A stretch of 64,000 bases of DNA from Chlorops oryzae (GCA_020466095.1 CM035807.1:37788135-37852134), one strand, 5' to 3'. Shown: positions 10,330-21,884, counted from the stretch's first letter. Numbers and translations: made by a program. Notes: generated by a model from the letters alone, not told the origin.

Positions 10330-10790
10330 TATTGAACACTTTTTTTAGCACTATTCGCCGAGCGGTCAAGAATTCTACATACGGGCCATTTTGAACACTG
10401 TGCACCGAAGCGGAACAACGCGTTACGAGAACGGAATGTTCAGGTTAGATGGAAACTCCATCTTTGATGGCTGCTCATGGCTACGCGAACGCCAAAACAA
10501 AATACACAAAACCGCACCAACTTTTGCTTGACTTCAACTGGCGCGACAAAGCAACACATCGAAACAAGCACAGCTCCTACGAGAGCTCGTTTGTGGAGAC
10601 TTTTCTTGCAGCGCAAGTCTCAGACGGCATATTGATCACACAACACGCGAGAGTGGCGAACGGCAAACCACGAGCGGCACCTTCACTTCAGTTTGTAGAG
10701 GCTCTTGGTGTGTACTGCTTATAAGGGCAACTGTTTCGCACGAACTTGCCTGCTCTTTCACTCGCGATGGTGGTTGCAAGCGCAAGACAT
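10330..10790 (-). promoter_or_regulatory. candidate pb promoter and 5' untranslated exon
   Basis: A sharp GC-rich island of about 460 bp between AT-rich flanks, 0.75-1.2 kb upstream of the pb coding exon. The minus strand has CTTATAAG at 10725-10718 as a possible TATA element. A possible donor (CCC|GTATGT, GT at 10382-10381) would join to the acceptor at 9626. The 91-codon plus-strand open frame in it (10449-10724) shows no known domain and is probably a by-product of base composition. Position and composition fit a promoter; the exact start site is not visible. Confidence 0.4.
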
Positions 10791-11104
10791 TTTGATTGAA
10801 AAGGTTTTCAATTTTTGTTTTTATCTTTTGAAAAACCCGTTACAATTGGAGTTTTTGAATTTGGATTGCTTAGAGAAACAAATTTTCAGACTTGTGTGAA
10901 TTTTTCCAATTGTCCATTTGCCTGTGAATACCGGCGTTCCGCATATTGACTACGGCCATACAGATTGTGTGTTTTTTTTTACCATATTCTAAGGATGTTC
11001 TTATACCAGTGAAGTACATTCAGTTCTTTTTCTATACGTTTTGCTTTAACACGGTCTAGAAAAAAAAGTTTTTTTTCATAATTTTAGTCAGGGCGTTTGT
11101 CTTA
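10791..11104. other. non-coding, nothing recognised
   Basis: T-rich sequence between the GC-rich island and the next MITE; nothing identifiable. Confidence 0.4.
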
Positions 11105-11106
11105 TA

Positions 11107-11630
11107 CACCGAAAAAAAAATGTATACGAAATCGTCATAATATTGATATTTTTCACTTACAAATGTGAGCCGATACGCAATATTATTAAAATTATACTAC
11201 CTGTCGTATCAATTCTATACTTTTTTATATACGAAAAAAAGTAAATTTGACATGAATGCATGACAATATTTGAAATGAAAAAATTTCAAATTGATACTAA
11301 AAAGGACAATTTGATAAGATTTATGAGATATTGATACGCAAAATATAGTTTTGATACTGATCTAATATGGAAAAGATATTAAAAATGTAATTTATCACCA
11401 GAATTGCACGGATATTGAAAATGTAAGATTAATACGAAAAATTGATACGCAAGTGTAAAACATTTCCGTATCAATTTGATGATTTTCGTATCAGAGGAAT
11501 ATTAAAAAATATTAACTTGATATTATAAATATCAGTCTGATATTTTTTAATGCAAAATTGATATTTTTCAATTTATACGAGGATTGATACGGGTTTATCA
11601 ATCTTCGGATCAGGCGGATTTTTTTCGGTG
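11107..11630. mobile_element. MITE with CACCGAAAAAAA ends and TA flanks
   Basis: The left end CACCGAAAAAAA and right end TTTTTTTCGGTG are exact inverted repeats, each bordered by TA (11105-11106, 11631-11632), as in Tc1/mariner insertions. The 524-bp interior holds about a dozen copies of TTGATA(C/T), or its complement, on both strands (for example 11292, 11331, 11352, 11441, 11583), often as TTGATACG. No coding capacity. Confidence 0.7.
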
Positions 11631-11632
11631 TA

Positions 11633-12601
11633 AAGTTCTTAAAAATATTGGAAATTTGTAATGTTTCATCTCTTCATCCCGCTGTCGTAAGTTCCACTAA
11701 TTAAAGTCAGACTTTTTGAGGACGGAATTTGCAGTTAGAAATTCGTTCATTTGAAATTTTATCATCGGTAGATTGGCTTTAACTTTTGTTCAATATTCTT
11801 CATGGTTTTTAATCCCAAAAATTAAAAACCAGAGTGTTTAGACGACTTTCAATATTTACTTTGAGTTTTTGCACCATATGCTTAAATACTGCTCGAAAAT
11901 TTCTGCAGTCGAAACTCTTCTCATTGGTCTGTAACTGGTTGTCCCCGAATGTTTTCAATCCCAACCCTAGGTAGTTTTTTGCTAAAAAGATTCGGAAACT
12001 CTAGCTTAGAAAAACGAAGTTGATTATACCCAGTAGCGTAGCTAGGTAACCAAGGGCTCTGGGAAAAAAAAAAAATAAAATAAAAATGGGGCCCCACTGC
12101 TATCTAAACTGATAAGCTTTATCTATTTGATAATAAAACGGAATAGAAAAGATTCAAGGGCTTATTATAGAAAGGTCGGACCTACCAACTGACTAAACAA
12201 AAATTATATTTCGAATCACGATATTTCGCGTTATACAATGAGTAGCCGAAATCTATAGATTTGACATGATTTATTGACGAAACGGACATCAATATGAGTG
12301 GTACTTAAATCAAATAAAATTTAACCACCATATTGACCAGTACTAAAAAGTTTATTGACAATAACTTACTTATTCCTGATACAGCATAAATTTTTACCGT
12401 TCCCGAAGAAAAATCTTTACTCGAATTCACAATAAAACGCACATCCATCACATTGACAACACTGCCAACCCACAGAATGAATTCAGGGGAATTCCCTAGG
12501 AAAATTTTCGAATTTCTTTGAACTGGGTTGTCATGTCAACGGGAGAATTTTCCAAAAGCTTAGTTCAATTGGGATTTCTGGTAAGGATTAGAGGGCCCGC
12601 T
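11633..12601. other. non-coding; one hAT-like end at 12035
   Basis: CAGTAGCGTAGCTAGG at about 12035, followed by an A-run and GGGGCCCC, resembles the fuller end at 14331 (CAGTGGCGTAGCTAGC). Its partner end was not found. Nothing else recognised. Confidence 0.4.
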
Positions 12602-13433
12602 TGTGCGGTTGTGTCTAACATCCAGAACCACTTAAGATAGACCATACAAAATGTGTGCGGAAATGATCTGCGTTAACAGGGGATTCGGGTTTGACATGCC
12701 CTTCTGTCTGTTTGTATACGGTTTTCTTATCGAAGGAGTTGAGCTACAATATGTATCTTTACGAAATTTGTTATGCGTGCTCATGGAGACATGAGTAAGA
12801 ACAAGTTCGAGAATGGACCCGATCGGACCATTTTTAGGGGTACCTACAGTACAAGGGTCTGTTACGAAAATCACAAAAACTCCTCTAAAATCGTTTTTCA
12901 AGATATTTTGATGAAATTTGGTATTTGAACACGGTAAAGGGCAAGTAATGTCACTTCAAAAATAGTAAAAGTGGGCGTGGCCGAAGGGCATTTTTCGAAA
13001 ATTGTCTCCTACACCCGAAATTCAAATGGTACTTGAACGAAAGTTGCCACAAACATCCTCCCCAAAAATTTTCTTGATCGGTCCATTATTAAGGGTACCT
13101 CCAGTACTAGGGTCTGTCACAAAAATTTCAAAACTGCCTCAAAATCGGACCTTTTGGAAATATTTCAATGAAACTTAGAATTTGAGCGTATATTTAAGCC
13201 TCCGATCAGAATTCCAAAAAATTGGAAAAGTGGGCGTGGCAAATGGGCGGTTTTCATATAGAAATTTAACAAAATTCGGTATATGGGGTCCCTTATGGTC
13301 TTAAAAACCTCTTGAATATTGTTGCTAAGTGGTACTGTTTTTTGGGCGTGGTTCAAAAACTATTTAAACATGTGTGTCTGTGTCGGGTATTCTATTGTCA
13401 GGCTCGCCTGACTATAACACCCTTACTTGTTTT
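12602..13433 (+). mobile_element. mini-me/DINE-1-like element, subfamily A, 5' truncated
   Basis: Lacks the palindromic head. It starts in the CATCCAGAACCA core, keeps only a short remnant of the GTCY tract (CTTCTGTCTGTT), then the full body. It ends with GTGTCGGGTATTCTATTG, the hairpin GTCAGGC-TC-GCCTGAC and ACTATAACACCCTTACTTGT. Two GTGGGCGTGGC boxes lie in the body (about 12971 and 13230). Confidence 0.85.
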
Positions 13434-14330
13434 GTTTCAAACATTCCATGTTTTATTGAAGCTGCCTTTAGCAAGGACTAATAATAAGTAAATCTAAATA
13501 ACTTAACTGCGTATACAAAGATAGTTGTACAGTAGTTTTTGGTTACAATGTGTCTCAATTCATTAGACTGTGCCGCTGATGACGAGATATACGGAATAAA
13601 ACAAAATATTATTTTATTTAAGGTAGATTATGCACATATTTTTTAAATATTTTTCACAAAAGTATTCAAATGGGAAAGAAGGATGCTATCGCTTGTGGCT
13701 GTTATTTTGTGCGCCAATATTCAACATGGCGCATGAAGTATGCAGGATTGCTGGCATTTCAATAAGTTTAAATAAAATTCGAATTTTAATTTTGAAATGC
13801 AACAGTAAAAAATAAATGATAATGTTCGAGCTACAGGGCTGTTGCACTATATTTGAGCTAGGGGAAAGGCAATGGGGGTAGACAAAATTATCGAGTTATC
13901 CCGTTTTTCGGCCTATTGCGTATTTGAGTTACCTTGAGCCTACTGTAATCAGATTTGCGAATATTGATTGAACTTGCTCTTAAAAAAGTCTTTTTTGGTA
14001 GTCGAAATGAACGAAATGTGAATTCTGTGGGCCAGTATTAAAATATGGGTGGAATGATTTTGAAAAGCATGCATGAGGAAACTCGATTGACCCAAAATCG
14101 ATGGTGTTCGAAAGTCGTTGAGCTGGTAGCTAAATAAAGATTGGGTAAGTGAGGTCTATATTGGAATCGTTATTGGCTCTCTAACTCAATGCCCAATTCG
14201 AAGGCAACAAATTTTTTGGTGAAAACACTTAAAACAATCGAAATCACTAGTAATCGAAAGCTTAAAATTCAGTCTAAATTGGCAAACTAAACAACTACAG
14301 TGTCTCAAAATCATGTCGAAGCCAGTGGCG
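13434..14330. other. non-coding, nothing recognised
   Basis: No gene, terminal repeat or tandem array seen. Confidence 0.4.
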
Positions 14331-14420
14331 TAGCTAGCGCCGTATCAGCGGTATCAATGATACGGGTCCCCCGAGTCAACGGGGCCCCCAATGGGCGAAA
14401 GTAAAAATTAATAAGAAATT
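14331..14420 (+). repeat. hAT-like end CAGTGGCGTAGCTAGC
   Basis: CAGTGGCG is a common hAT terminal motif. It is followed by GTATCAGCGGTATCAATGAT, a GGGTCCCCC/GGGGCCCCC block and an A-rich stretch. Only one end is identifiable. Confidence 0.45.
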
Positions 14421-14917
14421 AAAAAAAAAATTTATTTCATAAATGACCGAAGTGAAAAAACGTTGGAGCGTGCGTTCAAAAGTTAGGAAAACCCTTACGG
14501 AAATCATGGGCTACGGGCAAGAGAGCAAATTCTCTTAATTTTGCCTGTCTTCCCAGAAACAAGGCATGGTCAGAGTACCGAGTGGGAAGCAGATTTGGAA
14601 ATTCATTTCAGCGTGCTTCTCTTCGGTAAGACAAGATTTTTGAATTGCCCAGCGGCCAAAATGCTGCTCACAGAAGCGATGAACTGCAATACAATTCATA
14701 GTCAGTAATGCACACGACCTCAATCTTAGTATCCTTTAGTTCAAGGGTGACTGGTTCGATTTTGCATACTTTTGAAGCATTTAGAAAGCAGGTCGCCTAC
14801 AATCTCTATCTTCTTTGTAAAGAATAGGTCCTGTTAGAAGCTGGGTGGTTTCTTATGAGTTGTTTTGGTTTCTTTTTCGGCGCACTGCTTGTTACGTAAG
14901 ATGACGATTTGAGTGGA
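14421..14917. other. non-coding, nothing recognised
   Basis: Nothing recognisable; a GGTTCGATTTT at about 14754 resembles a pol III B box but has no A box. Confidence 0.35.
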
Positions 14918-15692
14918 ATCCCAGCCGGACATTATCGCATGGATGAAAAAACCATTAATGCAGAAGTAGTGAAGCATTAATTTCGAAAGAGGCCAATTGG
15001 TGGCTTTTCAAGGATCCTCTAGTGAAAATATCACAAAAGCAAGGGCTCGTTGCAAGAGACACTTCTTCAAATAAAATTTTCATTTGAAAGAGGGTTGTAT
15101 ACTCCTATTTGCAATGAAGATCCTATGATATTTTCATGCCAAGATGTTTTTCAATCTGTGTGCTACAATTCTCAAAAGTTTTATAACTTGGTTGTACTTA
15201 AGATGTTTCAAGAATTGAAACTTTTAGGTCTTTCCAAAGGCGATCACATGTCAGAGTCACGAAGTGACAAAATATGGCCATATCAGCCAATTTTTTTTAA
15301 ATATTCATTGAGAAAATACAAGTTCGAAAGCGCTTTTTAAAACATTTAAAAAGTTTTAAAAATTTATTTTCCTTCTCCTCTCAGATCTCCGCGGCGTATA
15401 CATACAATTTTTTCAAATGAAATTCTCATTCTCGTTGGTCTTTGTTCTAAATGATATTTTCATTCATGTTAGCAGCCTATTCTCTATTTTCGAATGAAAT
15501 AATCACGCACATTGGATCCATTTTAGCCAGCCAGCCAGCCTAATGAATAACACATGATTTTTGAAGTACTGAAAATAGCGGCCATCTCCTAACAAACTTC
15601 ACTAGAAGTAAGGGCTAGTAATGCAAGTAGTCGCAGTATGAATTTTCACCACTTCGGTAGTACTGCAGAAGTAGTAAAATTTCCGGCTGGGA
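14918..15692. mobile_element. possible element with ATCCCAGCCGGA ends
   Basis: ATCCCAGCCGGA near 14919 and TCCGGCTGGGAT near 15683 are exact 12-bp inverted repeats about 765 bp apart. No target duplication could be read. The enclosed sequence has no recognisable protein; its 96-codon frame at 15050-15340 is unassigned. Confidence 0.45.
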
Positions 15693-16017
15693 TAGTAGTG
15701 TTAATTGGCGCGGTTTTTGTTTTAATTTATGCAACTTTGTCTTTCTTTGTGAGAAATCTGTACTCTTCCTATGGGGCCACTGGTCAAAGCAAATAAATGC
15801 AGTTAGAGATAAAACCACTCTTTGTGATTTGTATAAATACATATTGCTCACAACATCAATTCTTGGGTTTTAATTGATTCAGTAGCCTCTACCAATCTAT
15901 CTCCCAAGGTACACTAAACAGTATTTTGTTTTCTCTGTAGTTTTAGAGTCCGAAATATGCATTAGTATTAGCCCCTAGTCTCCTCAATTTGTAACTCCTA
16001 GTCCACGATTACAGTGC
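15693..16017. other. non-coding, nothing recognised
   Basis: No feature recognised. Confidence 0.35.
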
Positions 16018-16390
16018 AATATAAAAGTGTTCCTTTTTTAAACAAAATGGTTTGAGGTGGTTTTGCCTGCTTGGCAGCGCTAGTGTACTCCATAAGCAGT
16101 TTCCGTTGAAATGGATACACTGGATAGCTACAAGCAGTGGCGGTATACCCATATAGCCAACATAGGCAGCTGCCTAGTGCGGCAAGTTTTCAGGGGCGGC
16201 AAATTCTACTGACGTTTGCACTAGATAATAAGCAAATGCGAAAATTAGCTGCTGTCTGATATTATGTTCACACATGGCCTAAACTACGTGGTTTAGCATT
16301 CATTTGTGGTTTAGAGCTAAATCACGCTTACTTTGGGTAATTTCCCAGCGGGAAAAGTCCCGCAGACATCCCCGATGATGTCCACTCGAG
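16018..16390 (+). repeat. segmental duplication, copy 1
   Basis: Runs from AAAGTGTTCC...AAACAAAATGGTTTGAG to CCCGATGATGTCC and is repeated at about 16540-16860. The right 130 bp (16248-16382 and 16721-16853) are almost identical, while the left parts are diverged. The duplicated block starts to the left of the hAT end at 16135. Confidence 0.7.
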
Positions 16391-16539
16391 CAAATCATCC
16401 GGAACTTTTAAATACAAGGATACAGGCTTCACGGTAATTACACCGGAAATTAAAATTCACTGTGAGCCCATATCATTGAGATTGAATGGTGATGCAAAAG
16501 ATTTAATAAATTGCTTACCAAACGCTAGTTCATGATTAA

Positions 16540-16860
16540 AATTCATAAAAGTTCTCTTTTAAAGAAAATGGTTTAAGATTTTTTTTCAAGCTCATAGCCA
16601 GTTCCGTCGACAATGGACAGGATAGCCAACGCGATTACTTATAGAATCAGCACTCCTATGGGCAAGCTTTTCAGGTGCTAAGTTCTGACTGAGCACTAAC
16701 TTATTAAATCAAAATTAGGCTGCTGTCTGATATTATGTTCACACATGGCCTAAACTACGTGGTTTAGCATTCATTTGTGGTTTAGAGCTAAATCACGCTT
16801 ACTTTGGGTAATTTCCCAGCGGGAAAAGTCCCGCAGACATCCCCGATGATGTCCTAGTGA
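16540..16860 (+). repeat. segmental duplication, copy 2
   Basis: Second copy of 16018-16390, offset by about 473 bp. It continues directly into TAGTGACTTCGG and the rest of the CCCAGCGGGA MITE, whereas copy 1 breaks off after GATGTCC. Confidence 0.7.
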
Positions 16861-17404
16861 CTTCGGAGCCGGAATGCATGCTATTTCCGGTGACACTTTG
16901 TATGACATTTACACAGGAGTTGACAGGGACTTCAGCGGTGACATTATCACCGGAAGATTAGAGAATGTCACTGGTGAGCTCTCATATAGCATTGGCACGC
17001 CATTGTCATATGGGGTGCGATGGCGAAAAAAGCATTTGAGAGTAGCACATTGCTCTTTTCTCTCTAAATGTTAGTTTGATAAATCTCTTCTTTGCCCTCT
17101 CTTTGAATATTTCGAAAATTTTTAAAAATCTATTTTTAACAATTTTTGTCCGCCTCAGCCAGGGAGCGAACCCGCGATCTTCGGATTATGAGTCGAGCAC
17201 TCATCATCTACGCCACTTCATGCTAACGCTGAACTGACGCAAAAACCTTATTTAAATTTCAATAGCCAATTAGATTTAAGCACGTGAACAGCATCCCTCC
17301 ACGATGATATGTTCTCCAAGATGTCATGCATGACAATGTCACCTAATTGTCATCGATGACATCACTGGTGACTTTGTCATGCAGGAGATAATTTTCCGCT
17401 GGGT
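16811..17404. mobile_element. CCCAGCGGGA MITE, fuller copy
   Basis: Left end CCCAGCGGGAAAAGTCC; right end AATTTTCCGCTGGG at 17404. The interior is crowded with inverted words such as TGTCATGCATGACA, GTCATCGATGAC, CACTGGTGA and GGTGACATT. The left 327 bp match 1681-1984. A tRNA-like sequence lies within it at 17145-17230. Confidence 0.6.
17145..17230 (-). repeat. tRNA-derived (SINE-like) sequence, Met-CAT-like
   Basis: The minus strand reads AGTGGCGTAGATGATGAGTG (A-box-like), CTCGACTCATAATCCG (anticodon arm with CAT) and CGCGGGTTCGCTCCC (B box). The ends do not pair as a full acceptor stem, so I call it a tRNA-derived repeat rather than a working tRNA gene. Confidence 0.55.
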
Positions 17405-17584
17405 TAGCTATAGAAAAACTGTCACACTAAATCACACTGTTTGGTTTACGTTTTATTTAAATATTTTCGTGAAATCGGGTGTAAATTACGAAAAACTAAA
17501 ATGCACCTCTGGGTTTTCATCGAAATATCGATAGTTTTAAACAAAATCAGATATATGCCTTAACTCAGATATATGCCTTGATTG

Positions 17585-17640
17585 CCTGAATAGATGCCGT
17601 GGCGTAGTAGTAGGACGTACGATTAGCAATCCAAAGGGCT
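17585..17640 (+). repeat. decayed tRNA-like sequence
   Basis: GTGGCGTAGTAGTAGGACG, then CGATTAGCAATCC, then GGGCTGGGGTTTGG can be laid base by base on the A box, anticodon arm and damaged B box of 17145-17230 (minus strand). It is probably a diverged relative. Confidence 0.4.
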
Positions 17641-18011
17641 GGGGTTTGGAGAGAAATATTTTGTTTATTTTTTCCTTTATTAAGCTTTATTTTAAACAAA
17701 CAAATATTGCAAACGAACTTCAATTGTCCATCCCGTTGTCTGCTGATCAAATACATTATTTAATTGTATGAAAATGTGAAACGATACTTTAAAAAATGAA
17801 CGAACGAAGGATTTTTTTTTTTTTACTTAAAAACAAAGCCGGCTGATAGTTGTCAACTCAAATTACTTTGACTACGTGTGAACAGTCGTGATATAGTTTT
17901 AAATCGTCTCGCTAAATCATGTAATTGACGCTATGGTTGTACATGATATGAGGCGGTAAAATCGCAAATGCCTAGGGCGTCAAATTTTGTTAATCCGCCC
18001 CTGTCTACAAG

Positions 18012-18609
18012 ATGCTTTATACTTTTTTATATATCTGACCGTCACAGATTTGAATTAGGGTTTAAACTGTGTGTTTATACCATTAGTTATTTCCGTGATT
18101 CCTTCCGTTCTTATACGCACGCGTTCATTCTAAATAGTCGATTTTCGAAAATATAATTAAAGAAATTTAAGGGCACAATATTTAGGTATTAAGAACATTC
18201 TTTTATACATCGTTCCCGTTTTCTATTGAGCTTTTTGAATACCCGAGCAATAAATTCAAAACAAAGGCAACAACTTTTAACCAAACGTAGTTTTATAAAA
18301 CTGTTGAGGGTGTTTGTATAACTAAATATTTTTATTTGTTGTTCATTCGTGGCACGGTGTTTTTTTTTCTGGGAAATATCATACACAAATGATATCAGCT
18401 TTCGTATTAAATTGTACACCATAAAGTTATTAAAAACCCGTTTGTTTTAAATAGCACAAATATGGAGTTTTTACAATAAATTGACCGATTCGTACATCGC
18501 TTAAAATCACTAAGACACCAACTGTTTTCATGGCCAACAAACACTTTCACCTCAACCAATGGTACCAATTGCACTAAACCGACCACAATGAAGAAAGCGT
18601 TCAAAAGCA
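18012..18609. other. non-coding, nothing recognised
   Basis: AT-rich; no gene or repeat identified. Confidence 0.4.
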
Positions 18610-19240
18610 ACAGACTAACGAAAACGATGTGTGCTTATGCCTCTGCGTGAGGAGTGGCTTGAGCGTGCACACACGTACGCACACATCGTTGGAACGGCAC
18701 ATGCGTACGACAGCCATAGCGACTGTGGGTGGAGCTACACGATTCCAATACTACAAATAGATACTGAAAAGTCTCCTCATTTCTTATTGGCTGTTGTCGA
18801 CTGTTTTTGGGGAATACGAACAGGTACACAGAGCCGTGCTTGTAGCTTTGCGGCGAGCATGTCAATCAATTTGCGATATTCACATGTTAAGATTGTTTTG
18901 CTTTGAACGCACTCCTCGCACTCTTTCCATTTTTCGGCTTTCTGTTTTTGTAATTTTCTTAAATTTTTTCCTCCATTCAAACGTATTCTGATTTTTGACA
19001 TTTCTCTTTTACTTTAAGCATTCTACTTCCGCATCTGATTTGGTTGGTTTCCTTTCCTCTGTCGTTTTGCCCTTTCGAACTGACAGTTCTTGTTTTTTGT
19101 TGTCTCTGCGCTTTTTCGTTCAACTTTTTCAACAAATACATAGCTCTCCCTTATTCCTTCGTTTCAGTCCGGTTCAGGCGGTTCAGTCTTGGCTCGCAAG
19201 CCTGGGTCAAATTCGAAAAGTTGCCAAACAAATAAATTGA
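18610..19240. other. GC-richer unique block, possible regulatory DNA
   Basis: Less AT-rich than its surroundings, and free of the repeats seen elsewhere. It contains ATTGGCTG (inverted CCAAT) at about 18786. TGTCAATCAATTT is at 18860-18872; its reverse complement joins TGATTGA (Exd-like) to TGACA (Hth-like). Open frames on both strands (up to 91 codons) have no recognisable domain. Confidence 0.3.
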
Positions 19241-20133
19241 CAGAAACTTAAAACAACCGCTGAACATCAACAATTTTTATATTACTATTTATCTGCATTT
19301 CAATTTTTTAAGTCACGCTATACATACTTATACATATTTAATGTTCGGCGTACGGATATTTTCAAACTTTCATTCCGCAATTACGCAATTTTTATAGAAA
19401 AACTTTTCACTAACCTCGAGTAAACTTACCACAGAAGGCAATGTGTAGCTGGCCCTTCTAAAAGTAAATAAAATTAAAATCGATGACTTTTCGAACTCTT
19501 CGTATTACCTGCGCATGTTAAACGATTGCAACCAAACAAAATTGTTTTCTTAGAAGTTCAGAAACAACATTGAACAAGAAAATCGTAGATATCCTTTTGT
19601 CTAACTTTTATTTATGCTATTTACATATGTATATTGAATAAGGCACCATTACCTTATGCACGTATGATGAGTGTTTTACACTCTACCCGAAAACGAAAAA
19701 ATGCATTTTCAAATCAGCATTGAATTAAAACTGATCCAAAAATTAAGCTTAAATATTTACGGGTTCAAAGGTCCTAAAAATTTCAGGGTCCCTTGCGTGA
19801 AATTTAAGACATCGTATAAAGCTAATCGCGTATAACTAATAAAAAGATTTTCTTTATCATATTAACGATAACTATAGTACGTAGTACGTACTTACTTACA
19901 GCCCAAATATGAAACTCCAGTCACAATTTGAGGAATTTGATTTTAGGGGGAATTATTTTGTACCCACCACCAATGGCTCAACCTCCAAGTCGCAAGAATA
20001 TCATCAAAATCCTTCATTTAACTAAATTTACGAAATTCGAACGTTATCCCTTCCTGGGAGACAGTGGCGAAGTGGGCCATCGCACACGGCCTCGCACCCA
20101 AAGTGGTCTTTCACGAAGTAAATTGATTCAACG
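19241..20133. other. non-coding, nothing recognised
   Basis: No gene; a TACGTAGTACGTACTTAC palindromic cluster at about 19880-19897 is the only visible structure. Confidence 0.35.
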
Positions 20134-21150
20134 ACTTAGGGGCTGTCCATTAATTACGTAAGAAAGACTTAGACGGTTTTTGTCCGCTACCCCTACACTC
20201 ATCGAAAAAATGGTTAACATGACACATGTTAAATTAACATATGGGCATTTCCAGGTAATCGTACGCGGAATTCGTACGCAAATAAAGTTGAATAGATTTT
20301 ACAAAAATTGGAGTGACTCCAAGAAAATGGTGTCGATATGTTCCACTCAGAGAGTTTATCATTTGAAAAAAAAATTAAGTAGATTTGAAATGTTTGAGTC
20401 GAAAAAATCGAGCGAAATAGGGCTATATCGTACGTGACCAAAAACGGAAGTACTTTTGAGGTACTTGTAAAAATGTGCAAAACTCTGCGAATTAATGGAG
20501 TTTATTTTTTTGTTTCTAATTTCTTGCACTTAGTGAAATATTTCTGCTTTTAAATTCGTTATGTTTAAATTAAAAAAATCTTTAGTTGATTTTATAGGGA
20601 ACAAAGTTCATATATCTTACGTGACATATCGTACGTGACATAATTTTCCCCACTATTATTCTTCATTAATGACCAATAAAAAATATTTTTTCGATTCAAA
20701 AAACAATATATTTATAACAAACAAAGACAGTCCCGGTTAAATTTATTGTTTTTAAGGAATTATTCGGCGTTAAGTTTTCGCTGCCACCCATCCCTGTCAT
20801 ATACTTATTTAACTCTTATTTTTCCCTTGAATGAATACCCAGCTCATTTGTTGCTCATTCTAAGTCTCTCTTGTTGCCTCGTAATGAATTTTAGACATAT
20901 GATAAAAAAAAAAAAAAAAAATTTCAATTGGGCTCTCAACAAATTGTACCATTTTTAGTACTTACGATATCGTACGTGACCAACTTGCTTGGCTTATAAA
21001 TTTTTTGTTTTACGAAATAAAAAAAATTTTTTTTTAAATCTATTATTTGCCCGATGGCCTTGATTTGGAAAATAATTTTCGTTCACCTGCGACCGACAAA
21101 TAACAAATGAGGAAAAAAAACAATGTTTTTGGTCATCGTACGTGACATTA
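20134..21150. repeat. element dense in CGTACGTGAC words
   Basis: GGGGCTGTCCATTAATTACG at about 20139 looks like a transposon end. The 12-bp word ATCGTACGTGAC, or a near match, recurs at about 20427, 20613, 20627, 20968 and 21134, all in the same direction. The 85-codon frame at 20180-20437 has no recognisable domain. Confidence 0.5.
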
Positions 21151-21884
21151 GAATAGCATCCAAGGAAAATAAAAAAAAACACCGCTAATCGAACTCCTTA
21201 CTTTCTTTTGCTCATGAATCTACTTAATTGTTGTTGTAACAATAATTTGAGAGTAGAAATGCAATGTTACAAATAGCTGAAGTGAGTCGTTTGAAGAGAG
21301 GAAGTAGTTGATCAAAACTGCTTAAAATGAATCAACGAGACAATTGATTTTAAGCCGTTATTTTTTTTTCTTTCAAATGTTAATAGGCTGGAAATGCTTC
21401 CAGATAATTAAATTTTAGTATTTTTGCCTTCCATAGCCAGTGTTGGAAAAAAATTTCGAGCACTTTTATTTTTTCAGTCGTGGTTGACATATTCATGGAA
21501 ATGCCCATATGAAAACATGTATGGAAAACAAAAACAAGTTGAACAAATTAACCTGGCGAACTGCACTATACACCGCGCGTCACCAGGTTAGCACACCTCC
21601 CACCAGCTTATATAATTGCTCTTGTTCTGATTGTTTTTAATAGATAAGTTTTGGTATTCAGTTCTTCTCATCTTCATATGAACTCTTACTGATAATCAAA
21701 GCAGGCGACGAATCGGTCTTTTAATAAGGTTTTGGCTGTGGTATTTTATATTATATAGAAAAACGTGCTTTGTTTTCGCGTTACTAGGTTAGCACTTTCA
21801 AAGTATTTTTAGTTTATTTTCAACATTTGAAAGCCTACGACCACAGAATTTTTTTTCCTGCTCACGTGCGGTATTGATCTCAAT
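21151..21884. other. non-coding; probable 5' part of the Tc1-like element
   Basis: CACCAGGTTAGCAC (about 21583) and TACTAGGTTAGCAC (about 21784) are direct repeats upstream of the transposase ATG and might be terminal-repeat direct repeats. No full inverted repeat could be identified. Confidence 0.35.

Larger units (their letters stand above)
16135..18003. mobile_element. composite hAT-type element, 1.87 kb
   Basis: Starts CAGTGGCGGTATAC and ends GTTAATCCGCCCCTG, both typical hAT termini. It is flanked by GCTACAAG (16127-16134) and TCTACAAG (18004-18011), an 8-bp target duplication with one mismatch. The GGCAAGTTTTCAGGGGCGG block near the left end and the GCCTAGGGCG block near the right end recur together at 31431-31580. 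The interior holds the duplication, a CCCAGCGGGA MITE and tRNA-like pieces; no transposase frame. Confidence 0.65.

Noticed and set aside
10449..10724. 91-codon plus-strand frame in the GC-rich island
   Set aside because: No recognisable domain; lower stop density is expected from GC content. The block fits a minus-strand promoter or UTR better.
17145..17230. Functional tRNA-Met gene
   Set aside because: A and B boxes and a CAT anticodon-like loop are visible, but the acceptor stem does not pair and the sequence is embedded in a transposon.
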